Numbered from the stretch's first letter, positions 25,857 through 35,294 are shown. The stretch is DNA of 54,198 nucleotides from an uncultured Mycoplasmatota bacterium (GCA_900546055.1 URBG01000004.1:1-54198); one strand, 5' to 3'. Notes: generated by a model from the sequence alone, not told the origin. A program made the numbers and translations.

Positions 25857-27584
25857 TTAATCAACATTTCTTGTATACCTACACTTAGGATAATTTTCGC
25901 AACCGTAAAATATTCCGTATTTAGAAGTTCTAATTATTAGTTTTCCACCACATAAAGGACAAGTAAAATCATTATTCATAATTTTAATATTCTTATTATC
26001 TTTAAGTAACTCTAAAACAAACACTGACGGATGCTTACGATTTACTAATAAATAATTAGAGTTTTTAGTTCTCGTAAGTGCCACATAAAAAAGTCGGCGC
26101 TCTTCTTCATAAGGATAACTTTCATTTAAGTCTATAACATATTTAAGTACATCATCATTAATTATTTTATTAGGAAAACCAGTAAGTCGATCCTCAAGAC
26201 CTACGATAATTACATTTCCTGCCTCCAGGCCCTTTGATTTATGAACTGTCATATATCTAAATGTTTTGTTTTTAAATTGCAATTCATTCAAATCTTTATT
26301 ATTCCTTCCAATTATTAAAATATCATCATCAGATATTTTTTCCACAACATTCTTAAATGCCCTATTAATATCGTTATCATAATAATAAATATAAATGGGA
26401 TTATCATTATTTTTATCTGAATATAACTTTTTATAAATCTGCTTCTTATTTTTCAAAATAAACTTACTAGTAATATCTAAAAGCTCCCTAGAATTACGAT
26501 ATGTTTTTTCAAGCATAAAAACTTTGGAAAAAGGAAAATGATCATTAAAATTAGTAAATACATTTAAATCAGTTCCCGTAAAACGATAAATACTTTGAAA
26601 ATCATCACCAACAGCTAATAATTTGGCGCCAGTAACTTTTTTTATTTCTTTTAGAAGTTCACACTTGGAAAGTGATGTATCCTGAAATTCATCAATAATC
26701 ATATGTCTATAGTTATGTAACCTTTTGCTTTTCACCACTTCTATGCTTTTATTAATCATATCATGATAATCAATTTTGTTGTTTTTTTCAAGCAAATAAA
26801 CATAATCCAAATATATTGTTTTAGCTAAAACAAGAAAAGCTTTGTGTTTATCTTGTTTATACCCTTCCTCCTTATTGCTTAATTTTAAGAAAGTATCAAA
26901 ATCCAAAACCTTAAAATTTCCCCCTTTAAAAAGATTAATAAACGTTATAAGCAATCGTTCTAAAGCCTTAACCTCATCGCTATTTAAAATAATCACTCTT
27001 TTTAAATCTAAAAGCTCATCATCTCCAAGCGTTATAAAGTTCATCTCAGGAAGTAAAACATCTAATGATTGGCAATTTTTTATGTGCTTAATCACCGTGT
27101 TTTTCAAAAGAGAATCATCAACTAAGTTAACACTATAGCCATTTTTCTTAAGAATTCTTCGGCCCAACTTATGAAACGTCATAATTTCCATTTTAACCCC
27201 ACATTTAAGTAAACATTTTTTTAAATTATTACTAGCTTCATTAGTAAATGAAATAACTAAAATATCTCGTAGCAACACCCCATTTTTAATTAAATATAAA
27301 ATTCTTCCTACAATCGTTAAACTTTTACCACTCCCTGCTCCAGCAATAACTAATGTACTATCTTCCTCTGATACTATAATTTCTCTTTGAACCGAATCCA
27401 AACTATAGCCATTGATATTATCTAAAAAATTTTTATTTTCAGCCAAAGTTGTTTTAATATATGCCCGATTATTCACAGCAACCCACTTTTCCATAGCAAA
27501 ACTTTTTCTAAAAAACATTTTCCACAAACTCTTTTTAGTTTGTCTGGCTTTTATTAGATTCATTTCTAATTTTGAAACATACAA
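25857..27584 (-). CDS. UvrD/Rep-type SF1 helicase with C-terminal topoisomerase zinc finger
   Basis: About 575 residues. Start taken as TTG 27584, 5 bases after AGAGGTGG; ATG (MNLIKARQ) seven codons on is possible. Helicase motifs: Walker A LVIAGAGSGKS, motif Ia VISFTNEAS, DEAD-like MIIDEFQDTSLSKC, GDDFQSIYRFTGTDL, TYRNS, VHKSKGLEAGNVII (V) and RRLFYVALTRTK (VI). The C-terminus has CPLCGG-x16-CENYPKC, a topoisomerase-I-type four-Cys zinc finger. Short for UvrD (no large 1B/2B inserts). A 3'-5' DNA translocase in repair or restart is likely; the same combination occurs in DNA helicase IV-like proteins. Confidence 0.85.
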   Translation of the reverse strand: MYVSKLEMNLIKARQTKKSLWKMFFRKSFAMEKWVAVNNRAYIKTTLAENKNFLDNINGYSLDSVQREIIVSEEDSTLVIAGAGSGKSLTIVGRILYLIKNGVLLRDILVISFTNEASNNLKKCLLKCGVKMEIMTFHKLGRRILKKNGYSVNLVDDSLLKNTVIKHIKNCQSLDVLLPEMNFITLGDDELLDLKRVIILNSDEVKALERLLITFINLFKGGNFKVLDFDTFLKLSNKEEGYKQDKHKAFLVLAKTIYLDYVYLLEKNNKIDYHDMINKSIEVVKSKRLHNYRHMIIDEFQDTSLSKCELLKEIKKVTGAKLLAVGDDFQSIYRFTGTDLNVFTNFNDHFPFSKVFMLEKTYRNSRELLDITSKFILKNKKQIYKKLYSDKNNDNPIYIYYYDNDINRAFKNVVEKISDDDILIIGRNNKDLNELQFKNKTFRYMTVHKSKGLEAGNVIIVGLEDRLTGFPNKIINDDVLKYVIDLNESYPYEEERRLFYVALTRTKNSNYLLVNRKHPSVFVLELLKDNKNIKIMNNDFTCPLCGGKLIIRTSKYGIFYGCENYPKCRYTRNVD

Positions 27585-27637
27585 AAAAACCACCTCTAGA
27601 GTAAATATACCCTATCGATGGTTAAAATCCTTTTAAA

Positions 27638-28267
27638 TTAAAAATTAATTGTAACTTTTCCTAAATTCATGAAAATATAAATTGCTGTTGTAATTACCCC
27701 TAAACCAAAACCCACGATTAATGACATAATCAATTTATTAGCAAATCCGCCTTGCGTCCAATTATTATTTGCCGCATTAGTCCCAGGTTCATTCCCAATA
27801 ATAGAATGCCCGTTTCCCAAGGTAAGCGTCTTGTTAGAAGCCCCTTGATTCATGCCTTGACCATTTGACTGAGCGGTTTCAGCCTGATATGGCGTTGGCT
27901 GCACTGGTGGATAATTTTGCGGCATATTTCCCACTGGATTTTGATAATAGCCTTGTGAATTAGCCTGACCTTGTTGATAGTTAGGGTTAGGGACATTTGG
28001 TACATAATTGGGTGGATAATATTGTGGCATTGGTTGACCATATTGATTTACTTGATTGTTTGCAGTCTGTTCTTGCATTCTATCTAACACCTGTGATGTA
28101 CCAAAAAAGATGCCCAATTGAAAAGCCGTAATTGCTTCTTTTGACGCTGTTCTAAGATCTATACTACCATATGGTTTATTATCTTTAACAACCTTGTAAG
28201 AAACACCATCTTCAGTTATATCATAAGTACTACCATTCATTACTACTCGATATTTATTTTCTGGCAT
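27638..28267 (-). CDS. Tail-anchored protein with Pro/Gln/Asn-rich linker, unknown function
   Basis: 209 residues, AGAAGGTGG ribosome site. Three parts: an N-terminal ~65-residue folded piece (YRVVMNGSTYDITEDGVSYKV, shown in part as STYDITEDGVSYKV), a ~110-residue low-complexity linker with repeated PNY/NPNYQQGQ/PPVQPTPYQ, and one C-terminal membrane helix (LIMSLIVGFGLGVITTAIYIF). No signal peptide; probably cytoplasmic N-terminus with C-terminal anchor. Not recognised. Confidence 0.55.
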   Translation of the reverse strand: MPENKYRVVMNGSTYDITEDGVSYKVVKDNKPYGSIDLRTASKEAITAFQLGIFFGTSQVLDRMQEQTANNQVNQYGQPMPQYYPPNYVPNVPNPNYQQGQANSQGYYQNPVGNMPQNYPPVQPTPYQAETAQSNGQGMNQGASNKTLTLGNGHSIIGNEPGTNAANNNWTQGGFANKLIMSLIVGFGLGVITTAIYIFMNLGKVTINF

Positions 28268-28368
28268 CTAAAACCACCTTCTATCTAGAATAATCCAATT
28301 ATATTATACCAAAGTATTTCTCGTTTTAGTCGATTTTATCAAAAATAGTAGAAAAAAGTGTAAAGAAA

Positions 28369-28386
28369 AAGAAGGAAAACCTTCTT
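28369..28386 (-). terminator. Terminator after murE
   Basis: Minus strand AAGAAGG-TTTT-CCTTCTT then TTTC. Overlaps the murE stop codon. Confidence 0.85.
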
Positions 28387-29737
28387 ATTTAACGTGTTTT
28401 GCTACTTCTTCATAATCACTTAAATGGAATTTATCTTTGCCTATAATTTGATAATCCTCGTGTCCCTTACCTAGAACTAGCAAAATATCTTTATCTTGAA
28501 GACTATTAACCGCTTTTTTAATAGCTTCCTTACGATCTTCAATTACTTCATAATTGTCTTTTTCTAGTCCTTGAATAATGTCATTCAAAATTTCGTTAGG
28601 ATCTTCAGTACGTGGATTATCACTAGTAAAGAAAACATAATCACTATTATCCGTTGCAATTTTGCCCATCAAAGGCCTTTTCGTCTTATCCCTATCGCCA
28701 CCACAACCAACTAAAGTAACAACTCTTCCTTCAGCATATTCTTTAACACTTTTCACAATGTTTTCTACAGCATCAGGCGTATGAGCATAGTCAATAATTA
28801 CTGAAATTTTATCATTTTTAACAATTTGATAGCGTCCAGTTGGTGCGGTTAAATTAAGTGTCTCTGAAATAACATCATCCATGTCTAAGCCTAATTTGTC
28901 ACATAAAATATAAGCATTCATATAGTTATAAATATTATACGTTCCAGGAATTGGAAGTACTACTTCTCTAACCTCATCATCATGTGATACCTTAAAAGTA
29001 CTATGATTGTTTGTAAGTACAATATCACTTATTTTATAATCAGCTTTACCTTGCCCTAACAAAATGTTTTTATTAGCATCTAATACAAAATCTTTTCCGT
29101 ATTTATCATCCATGTTAATAATGGCATATCCTGATTTCTTAACATTTTTAAATAATTCTAATTTTGCAGCTTCATATTCCTGCATTGTCTTATGATAATC
29201 TAAATGTTCTCTTGTCAAGTTAGTAAAAGAAACCATATCAAACTTAATACCTTCCAAACGACGCATATCTAAAGCTTGGCTAGAAACTTCCATAGCCATT
29301 ACTTCACACTCATCGTTTGCCGCTTCCACAAGCATATCATATAAATCATATAAATCTGGAGTTGTATTAGCTAAAGGTCGGTTACTTTCAGGTAAATAGA
29401 AACCAATCGTTCCCATATATGCAGCCTTTACACCTAAACGATTTAACAATTGATAAATCAAATAGCAACTAGTTGTTTTACCATTAGTTCCAGTAATTCC
29501 CACTATTTTTAATTTACTTAGTTTATCTGCATATAACTCTTTTAAATAATTAGATAAATAAGTTCTAGTATCTGGAACAATCATTGTTTTAACACTATAT
29601 TCCCCATGTTCTGCAATAATACAAGCTGCTCCATGATCTATCGCATCTTCAATATAATCATGACCATCACGCGAAGCTGTCTTTATCGCAATAAAAGTGT
29701 CCCCTTGTTCAATCTTCTTTGAATTAACTTTAAGCAT
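28385..29737 (-). CDS. murE: UDP-N-acetylmuramyl-tripeptide synthetase MurE, meso-DAP type
   Basis: 450 residues, ribosome site AGGAGAG. Adds the third amino acid to the peptidoglycan stem peptide. ATP-binding GITGTNGKTTS (80-90), substrate motifs NTTPDLYDLY, AMEVSSQALDMRR, TNLTREHLDYH, IDYAHTPDAV, and the specificity loop TSDNPRTEDP. The DNPR form binds meso-diaminopimelate, so the wall is predicted to be DAP-type. About 25-40 residues shorter at the N-terminus than E. coli MurE. Third gene of the asnB unit. Confidence 0.95.
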   Translation of the reverse strand: MLKVNSKKIEQGDTFIAIKTASRDGHDYIEDAIDHGAACIIAEHGEYSVKTMIVPDTRTYLSNYLKELYADKLSKLKIVGITGTNGKTTSCYLIYQLLNRLGVKAAYMGTIGFYLPESNRPLANTTPDLYDLYDMLVEAANDECEVMAMEVSSQALDMRRLEGIKFDMVSFTNLTREHLDYHKTMQEYEAAKLELFKNVKKSGYAIINMDDKYGKDFVLDANKNILLGQGKADYKISDIVLTNNHSTFKVSHDDEVREVVLPIPGTYNIYNYMNAYILCDKLGLDMDDVISETLNLTAPTGRYQIVKNDKISVIIDYAHTPDAVENIVKSVKEYAEGRVVTLVGCGGDRDKTKRPLMGKIATDNSDYVFFTSDNPRTEDPNEILNDIIQGLEKDNYEVIEDRKEAIKKAVNSLQDKDILLVLGKGHEDYQIIGKDKFHLSDYEEVAKHVK

Positions 29738-29773
29738 TCAATCATCTCTCCTTACTCTAGTCTATGATTTTAC

Positions 29774-30307
29774 TTATTTTTTGTTTTTCTTGTTCTTTTT
29801 TATTTTCTTTATTAATAGTTCGATTGGTTTATCGATAAACGCAGATAATAAAATTATAAAATACGCAATATACCCAAGTAAAATAACCGCAATATAATAA
29901 AATTTACTATGATCAAAAAGCAGATAACCACTTTGTAAATATTGATAGTCCAAACAAAATAGACCTAAAATCAAAGCATAAATGATTATTGAAATAATTG
30001 AAATTCTCACATTCGGTGCTTTAAATTTAAATTTTCCTTCTTGCTTTCTAAGGGTAAACAAATACATAAATGTATAAAAGATAACCATTGATACTCCCAT
30101 AACCTTTGCATCAAAATTGAAAGCAATGATAATTAGGATGATCGCTAATAACTCTAAAGTTAAAAAGTTCTCCTTACCATTTTTAATAATCCACTTAGAA
30201 TATTTTTTTAAATCATATTTTTCGTTTTCTAAAGCCATTAATCCTTGACGATATTTCAAAATTAAATAACAAAAATATGTTGATAAAGAAATGAAAAAGA
30301 ATATCAT
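29774..30307 (-). CDS. Membrane protein between asnB and murE
   Basis: 177 residues; start overlaps the asnB stop by 4 bases (ATGA). Five or so membrane helices with a basic tail (LLIKKIKKNKKNKK). A short segment ALENEKYDLKKYSKWIIKN after the first helix resembles the loop in the membrane domain fused to some Mur ligases in Clostridia (my recollection, unchecked). Placed immediately before murE, it may hold the Mur ligase at the membrane. No other family recognised. Confidence 0.55.
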   Translation of the reverse strand: MIFFFISLSTYFCYLILKYRQGLMALENEKYDLKKYSKWIIKNGKENFLTLELLAIILIIIAFNFDAKVMGVSMVIFYTFMYLFTLRKQEGKFKFKAPNVRISIISIIIYALILGLFCLDYQYLQSGYLLFDHSKFYYIAVILLGYIAYFIILLSAFIDKPIELLIKKIKKNKKNKK

Positions 30308-32127
30308 TCTGCACCTCCAAAGTAAATATCATACCAAAGTAAGAATATATAGATTGTCCATACCTTACGGCTGTTATCTTTCTTACCATTTCGATGATCA
30401 TCTAGTAATTTAATGATCTTTTTTACATTGAAAAATTCAGAAGACTTTTCAAAACGAACTTTAATTGTATTATAAACATCATCGTCTTTCATCCACACTC
30501 TAATTGGTACAGGAAAGCCAAGTTTCTTTTTGTCAGATACTTTAGATTCAAGTGTTTCGTGCGCAATATCTCTAAAAAGCTTTTTAGTTTTATATTTATC
30601 AACTTTATACTTAGTTGGTAAATGGCGGGCATAGTCAATTAAAGGCCTGTCTAAATAAGGAACGCGTACTTCTAATGAATTAGCCATACTCATCTTATCA
30701 GCCTTTAATAAAATATCTCCTATTAACCAAAAATTAAAATCAATGTATTGCATTTTAGTAACATCGTCTTTATCAGAAACCTTTTCGTAATATGGTTCTG
30801 TTAATTCTCTAAAGCCTTTAGTTTCTGGTTTAAACGCTAACATTTTCTTTATTTCTTTATTGTCAAAAATAAAAGCATTACCAACAAAACGGTCTTCTAA
30901 TTTTTTACCACGACGAACTAAAAAGTTAAGCCCTCGATGCGCTGGTAAAACCCCGGCGATAGCTCCCACTACTTTACGAACTCCATATGGAATTTTATAA
31001 TACCATGGCCAAACAAATGACTCTTGATAAATATTGTAACCTCCAAATATTTCGTCAGCACCTTCACCTGATAGTGAAACCTTAACGTTTTCACTAGCTA
31101 CTTTTGTTACAAAATACAAAGCAACAGCAGAAGGGTCAGCTAGTGGCTCATCCATAAAGTACATAATGTTTGATAAATTCTTAAAATATTCTTCCTTCGT
31201 TATCACTTTACTAATATTTTGGGTATTGATTTTTCCAGATAAATCTTTAGCATAACTAATCTCACTGTATTTCTCATCGTTAAATCCAACTGTAAATGTT
31301 TTATCCACATCACTACTAGCAGCTATAAAAGATGAATCAACACCAGAAGATAAAAATGAGCCAACTTCAACGTCACTAATTTTATGAGCTCTTATTGAGT
31401 CTTTAAGGCGTTCATCAACGCCTTCCTTCCACTCTTCATAAGTCTTACTATCATCCTCTTCAAATTCTAAAGCATAATATTGTTTTACTTCAAGTTCACC
31501 ATCTTTATATTTTAAATAATGTCCTGGCATTAATTTATAAACATCTTTAAAGAAAGTCTCCTCACCAACACTGTATTGAAAAGTTAAATAATATTCGAGC
31601 ATATTACGATTAAGTTCCTTTTTAAAATCGGGATGAATCAAAAAGCTTTTAATCTCTGAACCGAATAAAAAGGTATCTCCCATCACTGCATAGTAAAATG
31701 GTTTAATTCCATAGAAGTCACGAGCCGCAAAAGTTTCTTTAGTATTAACATCATAAATTACAAACGCAAACATTCCTCTTAATTTATCTAAAATACCTTC
31801 AGCATATTCCTCATAACCATGCAATAAAACTTCAGTATCCGTATTAGTAGAAAAATTATGACCTTTTTGAATCAAATCTTCTCTTAATTCTTGATAATTA
31901 TAAATTTCACCATTAAAAATAATAACCTTCGTCTTATCTTCGTTATAAATAGGCTGTGAGCCATTATTCAAATCAATGATTGATAGACGTCTAAAGCCCA
32001 TCGCAATTGTCTCATCAGTATAATATCCTTCAGAGTCTGGTCCACGGTGGGCAATTAAATCAGCCATTTTTTTTATATTTTCCTGTTTATCAGGTTCCTT
32101 ATTTACATATCCTACAAAGCCACACAT
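30304..32127 (-). CDS. asnB: Glutamine-hydrolysing asparagine synthetase
   Basis: 607 residues. N-terminal class II glutaminase with catalytic Cys2 (MCGFVGYVN), RRLSIIDL and FNGEIYNY. C-terminal synthetase with the PPi loop SSGVDSSF and SLSGEGADEIFGGY. Makes Asn from Asp, ATP and Gln; some homologues amidate peptidoglycan diaminopimelate instead. Because it is co-transcribed with murE, amidation of the DAP residue is a possible alternative role. A promoter is at 32159-32187. Confidence 0.93.
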   Translation of the reverse strand: MCGFVGYVNKEPDKQENIKKMADLIAHRGPDSEGYYTDETIAMGFRRLSIIDLNNGSQPIYNEDKTKVIIFNGEIYNYQELREDLIQKGHNFSTNTDTEVLLHGYEEYAEGILDKLRGMFAFVIYDVNTKETFAARDFYGIKPFYYAVMGDTFLFGSEIKSFLIHPDFKKELNRNMLEYYLTFQYSVGEETFFKDVYKLMPGHYLKYKDGELEVKQYYALEFEEDDSKTYEEWKEGVDERLKDSIRAHKISDVEVGSFLSSGVDSSFIAASSDVDKTFTVGFNDEKYSEISYAKDLSGKINTQNISKVITKEEYFKNLSNIMYFMDEPLADPSAVALYFVTKVASENVKVSLSGEGADEIFGGYNIYQESFVWPWYYKIPYGVRKVVGAIAGVLPAHRGLNFLVRRGKKLEDRFVGNAFIFDNKEIKKMLAFKPETKGFRELTEPYYEKVSDKDDVTKMQYIDFNFWLIGDILLKADKMSMANSLEVRVPYLDRPLIDYARHLPTKYKVDKYKTKKLFRDIAHETLESKVSDKKKLGFPVPIRVWMKDDDVYNTIKVRFEKSSEFFNVKKIIKLLDDHRNGKKDNSRKVWTIYIFLLWYDIYFGGAE

Positions 32128-32158
32128 ATAATGCCTCCTTTAGCCTTTATCTGTTTAT

Positions 32159-32187
32159 ATTTTATCACATCTTAAGGGTTTATACAA
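32159..32187 (-). promoter_or_regulatory. Sigma-A promoter of the asnB-murE operon
   Basis: Minus strand TTGTAT (32187-32182), 17-base spacer, TAAAAT (32164-32159), 32 bases before the asnB start. Confidence 0.65.
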
Positions 32188-32236
32188 TATTTTACCCATT
32201 ATTCCAAATGGAAGTTTTAACTACAAAGTAAACAAA

Positions 32237-32258
32237 AAAAGAAAATTAATTTTCTTTT
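32237..32258 (-). terminator. Terminator after the tandem-HTH gene
   Basis: Palindrome AAAGAAAATTAATTTTCTTT flanked by A and T tracts, overlapping the stop codon region of the gene at 32246. Confidence 0.65.
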
Positions 32259-33082
32259 CTCTCTATCTTAAAAGTCCTCGTTTTAACTTCTGACTCTAAA
32301 TTTTGATCTGCTATCTCAGAAAATCCTCCAATTTGCGTAATCCCATCTAAAGCATTAAAAACAATATTATAAGTCTGAACATCAAAAGCAGCTTTTCTTT
32401 CAATATCTCTAGCCTGGGATATCCTAACCCCTGATGCAATCTTCCTTTGATATTCAGACAAGCTTTTTGAAACAACTATTTCGTAAAAGTCCCTCAAAGC
32501 ATCGGTCGTTAGGTCACTTCGTTTATCAAAACTAGAAATTCTGTTAAGCAATTTAGAAGCAAGCGTCATCTGAAATTCTAACTCGCTGTCATCAAATATT
32601 TGAATTTCTGAATTTAGCATTTCAAAAACATTATCGGCAAAAAGCTCATCAATATATTTTATATCACAGATAGATAAAGTTCCGGTCTCTATCTGTTTAA
32701 TCGTATTTGCTACAGATGCGCGTGAATAATCTATACTTTTAGCTATTTCCATTTGAGTCTTATTTTCTCCCTCGATATAACAAGATTTAAGTAACATTTT
32801 ACGTCTACTAGTTATTTCTCCAATCTTCATATGACGCTTTACCAGAGGAAACATAATTATCCCAAATTTTCTTTCTAAATATTCCCTATCCTGTTTAGAA
32901 AAATTATTATTTCCCATCTGCCACATTACCCTACTAACACTAGCTCTCTTATAACCCGTTGCTTCCATTATTTCTTTTATTGATATTGCTTCGCCAAATA
33001 ACATTCTAGCCCTACACATATCTAACATAAGTTTTCTTTTTTCTGATAGCCTGCCCATATCCCAAATCTCCGAATTACACAT
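32246..33082 (-). CDS. Protein with two tandem helix-turn-helix units, putative regulator
   Basis: Up to 278 residues; MCNSEIW or the ATG at MGRLSEKRK eight residues on may be the start (no strong ribosome site). Two similar modules: KRKLMLDMCRARMLFGEAIS + IKEIMEATGYKRASVSRVMW (residues ~15-55) and RRKMLLKSCYIEGENKTQ + MEIAKSIDYSRASVANTIKQ (~90-130). Both carry the R-A-S-V recognition helix, showing an internal duplication. The C-terminal half is helical and charged. No known family recognised; DNA binding is the obvious guess. Confidence 0.5.
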   Translation of the reverse strand: MCNSEIWDMGRLSEKRKLMLDMCRARMLFGEAISIKEIMEATGYKRASVSRVMWQMGNNNFSKQDREYLERKFGIIMFPLVKRHMKIGEITSRRKMLLKSCYIEGENKTQMEIAKSIDYSRASVANTIKQIETGTLSICDIKYIDELFADNVFEMLNSEIQIFDDSELEFQMTLASKLLNRISSFDKRSDLTTDALRDFYEIVVSKSLSEYQRKIASGVRISQARDIERKAAFDVQTYNIVFNALDGITQIGGFSEIADQNLESEVKTRTFKIERKEN

Positions 33083-33107
33083 TATTATAACCTTTTAAAT
33101 ATAAAAA

Positions 33108-33132
33108 GCAAGAACTATTTTATAGTCCTTGC
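33108..33132 (-). terminator. Terminator after the RDD gene
   Basis: Minus strand GCAAGgACTAT / ATAGTtCTTGC then TTTTTAT. Confidence 0.7.
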
Positions 33133-33179
33133 CTACTAATAACAAAAGGTAACATTTTAGAAAAACAATCAAACGAATG

Positions 33180-34217
33180 TCAATGTCTATTAATAACAAT
33201 TGTCTTAGTCATAACATCTTTCAATGTTTGCCTGCGCGGCATTACAAAAGATACTATTTTACTAAGAGGAATTAACGTTTCAATCATCATAGCAATCATC
33301 CTAACAAATGACTTCCAAAAACTAATAGTCTCACCTTCGAGATTAACTACCTTAATATCTAAAATCTTTTTACCAAACGTTGCCCCACCACGACTTTCCA
33401 TATGTGGAAAATAAATAATGATGTAAATTAACAATAAAACACCTAAAATAAAAATTATTATTGGCGCAAACCACTGCGTTGAAGGATCATGTAATATTGG
33501 TAAACTTGATAACCATTTAAATCCCCAAGTTAATAAATATAAATAAGCCATATCAATAAAGAAAGCCAAAGCTCTAACCAATGGATTAGCATAGCGAAAT
33601 TCACTATAATTTTCACGCGTGATTTTATTTGTCACATAAGTATGAGAAATCATATCACTTAAAGCTTGCTTTTTAGGCGTAACAATAACTATCAAAAAAC
33701 CAATTCCCAAAGTTAAAACATTTAATATTCTACCAAAGTTTCGTCCAAAAGCCTTTCCAAAGCCAATTGGGCTATCGTATTCATCTACAACTTCAAGTCC
33801 TAATAGCTTTTCTCCAATTGTTCCCATATTCTTTGAACTTTGTCTAAACGAACAATAAAACAAATAAATAATTGGAAATAAAAGCGAAATAAAATACATT
33901 TTAAACCAAATTGCTAAATCAATACTCGCTGGATTAGTCCAAAACTTAAACAAATAACTAAAATAATCTGGAACCATAAAATATAAATAAGCAAAATTAA
34001 TAACTGCGAAAATAATCCCCAAAATTAAAAGATCAACCCCTGTAGCTACAACTCTTTTAATAAAGCCGCCATATTTCGGAATTTCAATTTCTTTTAATTT
34101 TTCTTCCTCATATTTTGTAAACATTTTATTTAATTGCCCAAAATCATAATTACAATAAGGACATACTTTATTCTCAGCATTAATCATGCGTCCACAATTT
34201 GGACATCCCTTTTCCAT
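33180..34217 (-). CDS. RDD-family membrane protein with N-terminal zinc ribbon
   Basis: 345 residues, GGATGTGG ribosome site. Residues 5-24 are a zinc ribbon (CPNCGRMI...VCPYCNYDF). Two RDD-like membrane modules follow: FIKRVVATGVDLLILGIIF with MGTIGEKLLGLEVVDEYDSPIGFGKAFGRN, then RALAFFIDMAYLYLL with GATFGKKILDIKVVNLEGE, each ending in a QALSDMISHTYV/QTLKDVMTKTIV motif. This makes an internally duplicated protein of eight or so helices. RDD proteins have been linked to Na+/H+ exchange in a few cases; role here unknown. Confidence 0.85.
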   Translation of the reverse strand: MEKGCPNCGRMINAENKVCPYCNYDFGQLNKMFTKYEEEKLKEIEIPKYGGFIKRVVATGVDLLILGIIFAVINFAYLYFMVPDYFSYLFKFWTNPASIDLAIWFKMYFISLLFPIIYLFYCSFRQSSKNMGTIGEKLLGLEVVDEYDSPIGFGKAFGRNFGRILNVLTLGIGFLIVIVTPKKQALSDMISHTYVTNKITRENYSEFRYANPLVRALAFFIDMAYLYLLTWGFKWLSSLPILHDPSTQWFAPIIIFILGVLLLIYIIIYFPHMESRGGATFGKKILDIKVVNLEGETISFWKSFVRMIAMMIETLIPLSKIVSFVMPRRQTLKDVMTKTIVINRH

Positions 34218-34260
34218 TCTTCCACATCCTTTATTAAATTATATCATAGCCAGAAAAAAA

Positions 34261-34280
34261 GTAAATAATCATTTATTTAC
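34261..34280 (-). terminator. Terminator after the first glucosaminidase-like gene
   Basis: Minus strand GTAAATAA-ATGA-TTATTTAC followed by seven T residues, 4 bases after the stop. Confidence 0.85.
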
Positions 34281-34283
34281 CTT

Positions 34284-34979
34284 TTAACTATTTTTTATTT
34301 GATTTATATAATTATTTATTTTTGCTGCCCACGATGGACTAGCTGCATATTTTTTATTCATAAGTTCAGGTGTATTTAAACCTTTATCATAATAGTTTTC
34401 CTTTAAATTCACGATAAACGCCTTAATTCCTGCCTCTAAAGAATCAAAATGAATTAATGATCCTCCAGATCTCATTCCACCAACATTGTTGTGGTTCTTT
34501 ACAGCTGAGCTACAACTCCATTTGCAACCAGTTTCGTGCAAAGTGATAGCCACTGCCAAATAAGGATCCACGCCATTTTGTAAAGCATAATTAGCATATA
34601 AGTTTCCAGTACCTGCTAAATTAGAACGCAAAGATTTGTTAAGCTTATTAACTAACTGTTCCATTGTAAGCCCATCATAAACAATTGGATTTGTATTTTG
34701 AACTTGTGGAGCAGAGACTTGTTGTACAGGTTTAGCTGCGGGAGCTTCCGGAGCCTTTTCTTTAACTGATGGTGTAGCAATAGCCACATCCATATTAGAA
34801 GCACTATTCGCAATCTTTGCTGTACTATTAACAGTTTCGTTAGTACTTGCTAACTCCTCTTTATTAGTTGTTTCATATGTAACATCATTTTCATATGCCA
34901 TTGCTGTTAAGTGTGGAACAGTAATTGCCGTAATTAATCCAAAGACTAAAATGGCATATACCATATGAGCTTGTTTCAT
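34284..34979 (-). CDS. Exported glucosaminidase-domain protein (cell-wall hydrolase), copy 1
   Basis: 231 residues from ATG 34979, 6 bases after AGGAGAG. Signal-like helix (VYAILVFGLITAITVPHL) with possible cut near AMA, a Ser/Asn/Pro linker (~100 residues), then a C-terminal domain of ~110 residues: LTMEQLVNKLNKSL, DPYLAVAITLHETGCKWSCSS, NHNNVGGMRSGGS, SLEAGIKAFIVNLKENYY, KYAASPSWAAKINNYI. This matches the bacterial glucosaminidase/FlgJ fold; Glu in HETG is the expected acid. The CKWSC pair is an extra disulfide candidate. Paralogue of the gene at 35282. Confidence 0.82.
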   Translation of the reverse strand: MKQAHMVYAILVFGLITAITVPHLTAMAYENDVTYETTNKEELASTNETVNSTAKIANSASNMDVAIATPSVKEKAPEAPAAKPVQQVSAPQVQNTNPIVYDGLTMEQLVNKLNKSLRSNLAGTGNLYANYALQNGVDPYLAVAITLHETGCKWSCSSAVKNHNNVGGMRSGGSLIHFDSLEAGIKAFIVNLKENYYDKGLNTPELMNKKYAASPSWAAKINNYINQIKNS

Positions 34980-35096
34980 TCTCATCTCTCCTATGCTATT
35001 TACCATTTTACCATATGAAAAACCTTGAGTCAAATCGACAAAAATCGACTTTTTCCTTATTTTTCAAAAGAAAAATAGAACTACCAAAAAATAATT

Positions 35097-35216
35097 TTAT
35101 TTGACTACCGTTTTCAACTTTTTAATCGAAACAGATTGTTTTTTGTTTTCTTTCTTAATTTTTTTTAGTTCTTTTTTTAAATCTAATATCATTTTTTGAA
35201 CTTCTTTAGTTTTCAT
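35097..35216 (-). CDS. 39-residue lysine-rich helical peptide
   Basis: Small gene with a strong ribosome site (AGGGGGG, 5 bases before ATG 35216) and no overlap with other genes. The product starts MKTKEVQKMILDLKKELKKI and ends LKTVVK: a single highly basic amphipathic helix (about 16 Lys of 39). Possible coiled-coil or nucleic-acid-binding micro-protein. Not recognised. It sits between the two glucosaminidase-like genes and is probably a separate unit. Confidence 0.6.
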   Translation of the reverse strand: MKTKEVQKMILDLKKELKKIKKENKKQSVSIKKLKTVVK

Positions 35217-35275
35217 GATATCCCCCCTAAAATTGTCGTTTATTATAGCAGTAATTTAAAAAAAGTCAAATCAAA

Positions 35276-35294
35276 AAAGGCCTATGCAGCCTTT
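35276..35294 (-). terminator. Terminator after the second glucosaminidase-like gene
   Basis: Minus strand AAAGGC-TGCATAG-GCCTTT followed by a T run; overlaps the gene end. Confidence 0.8.
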
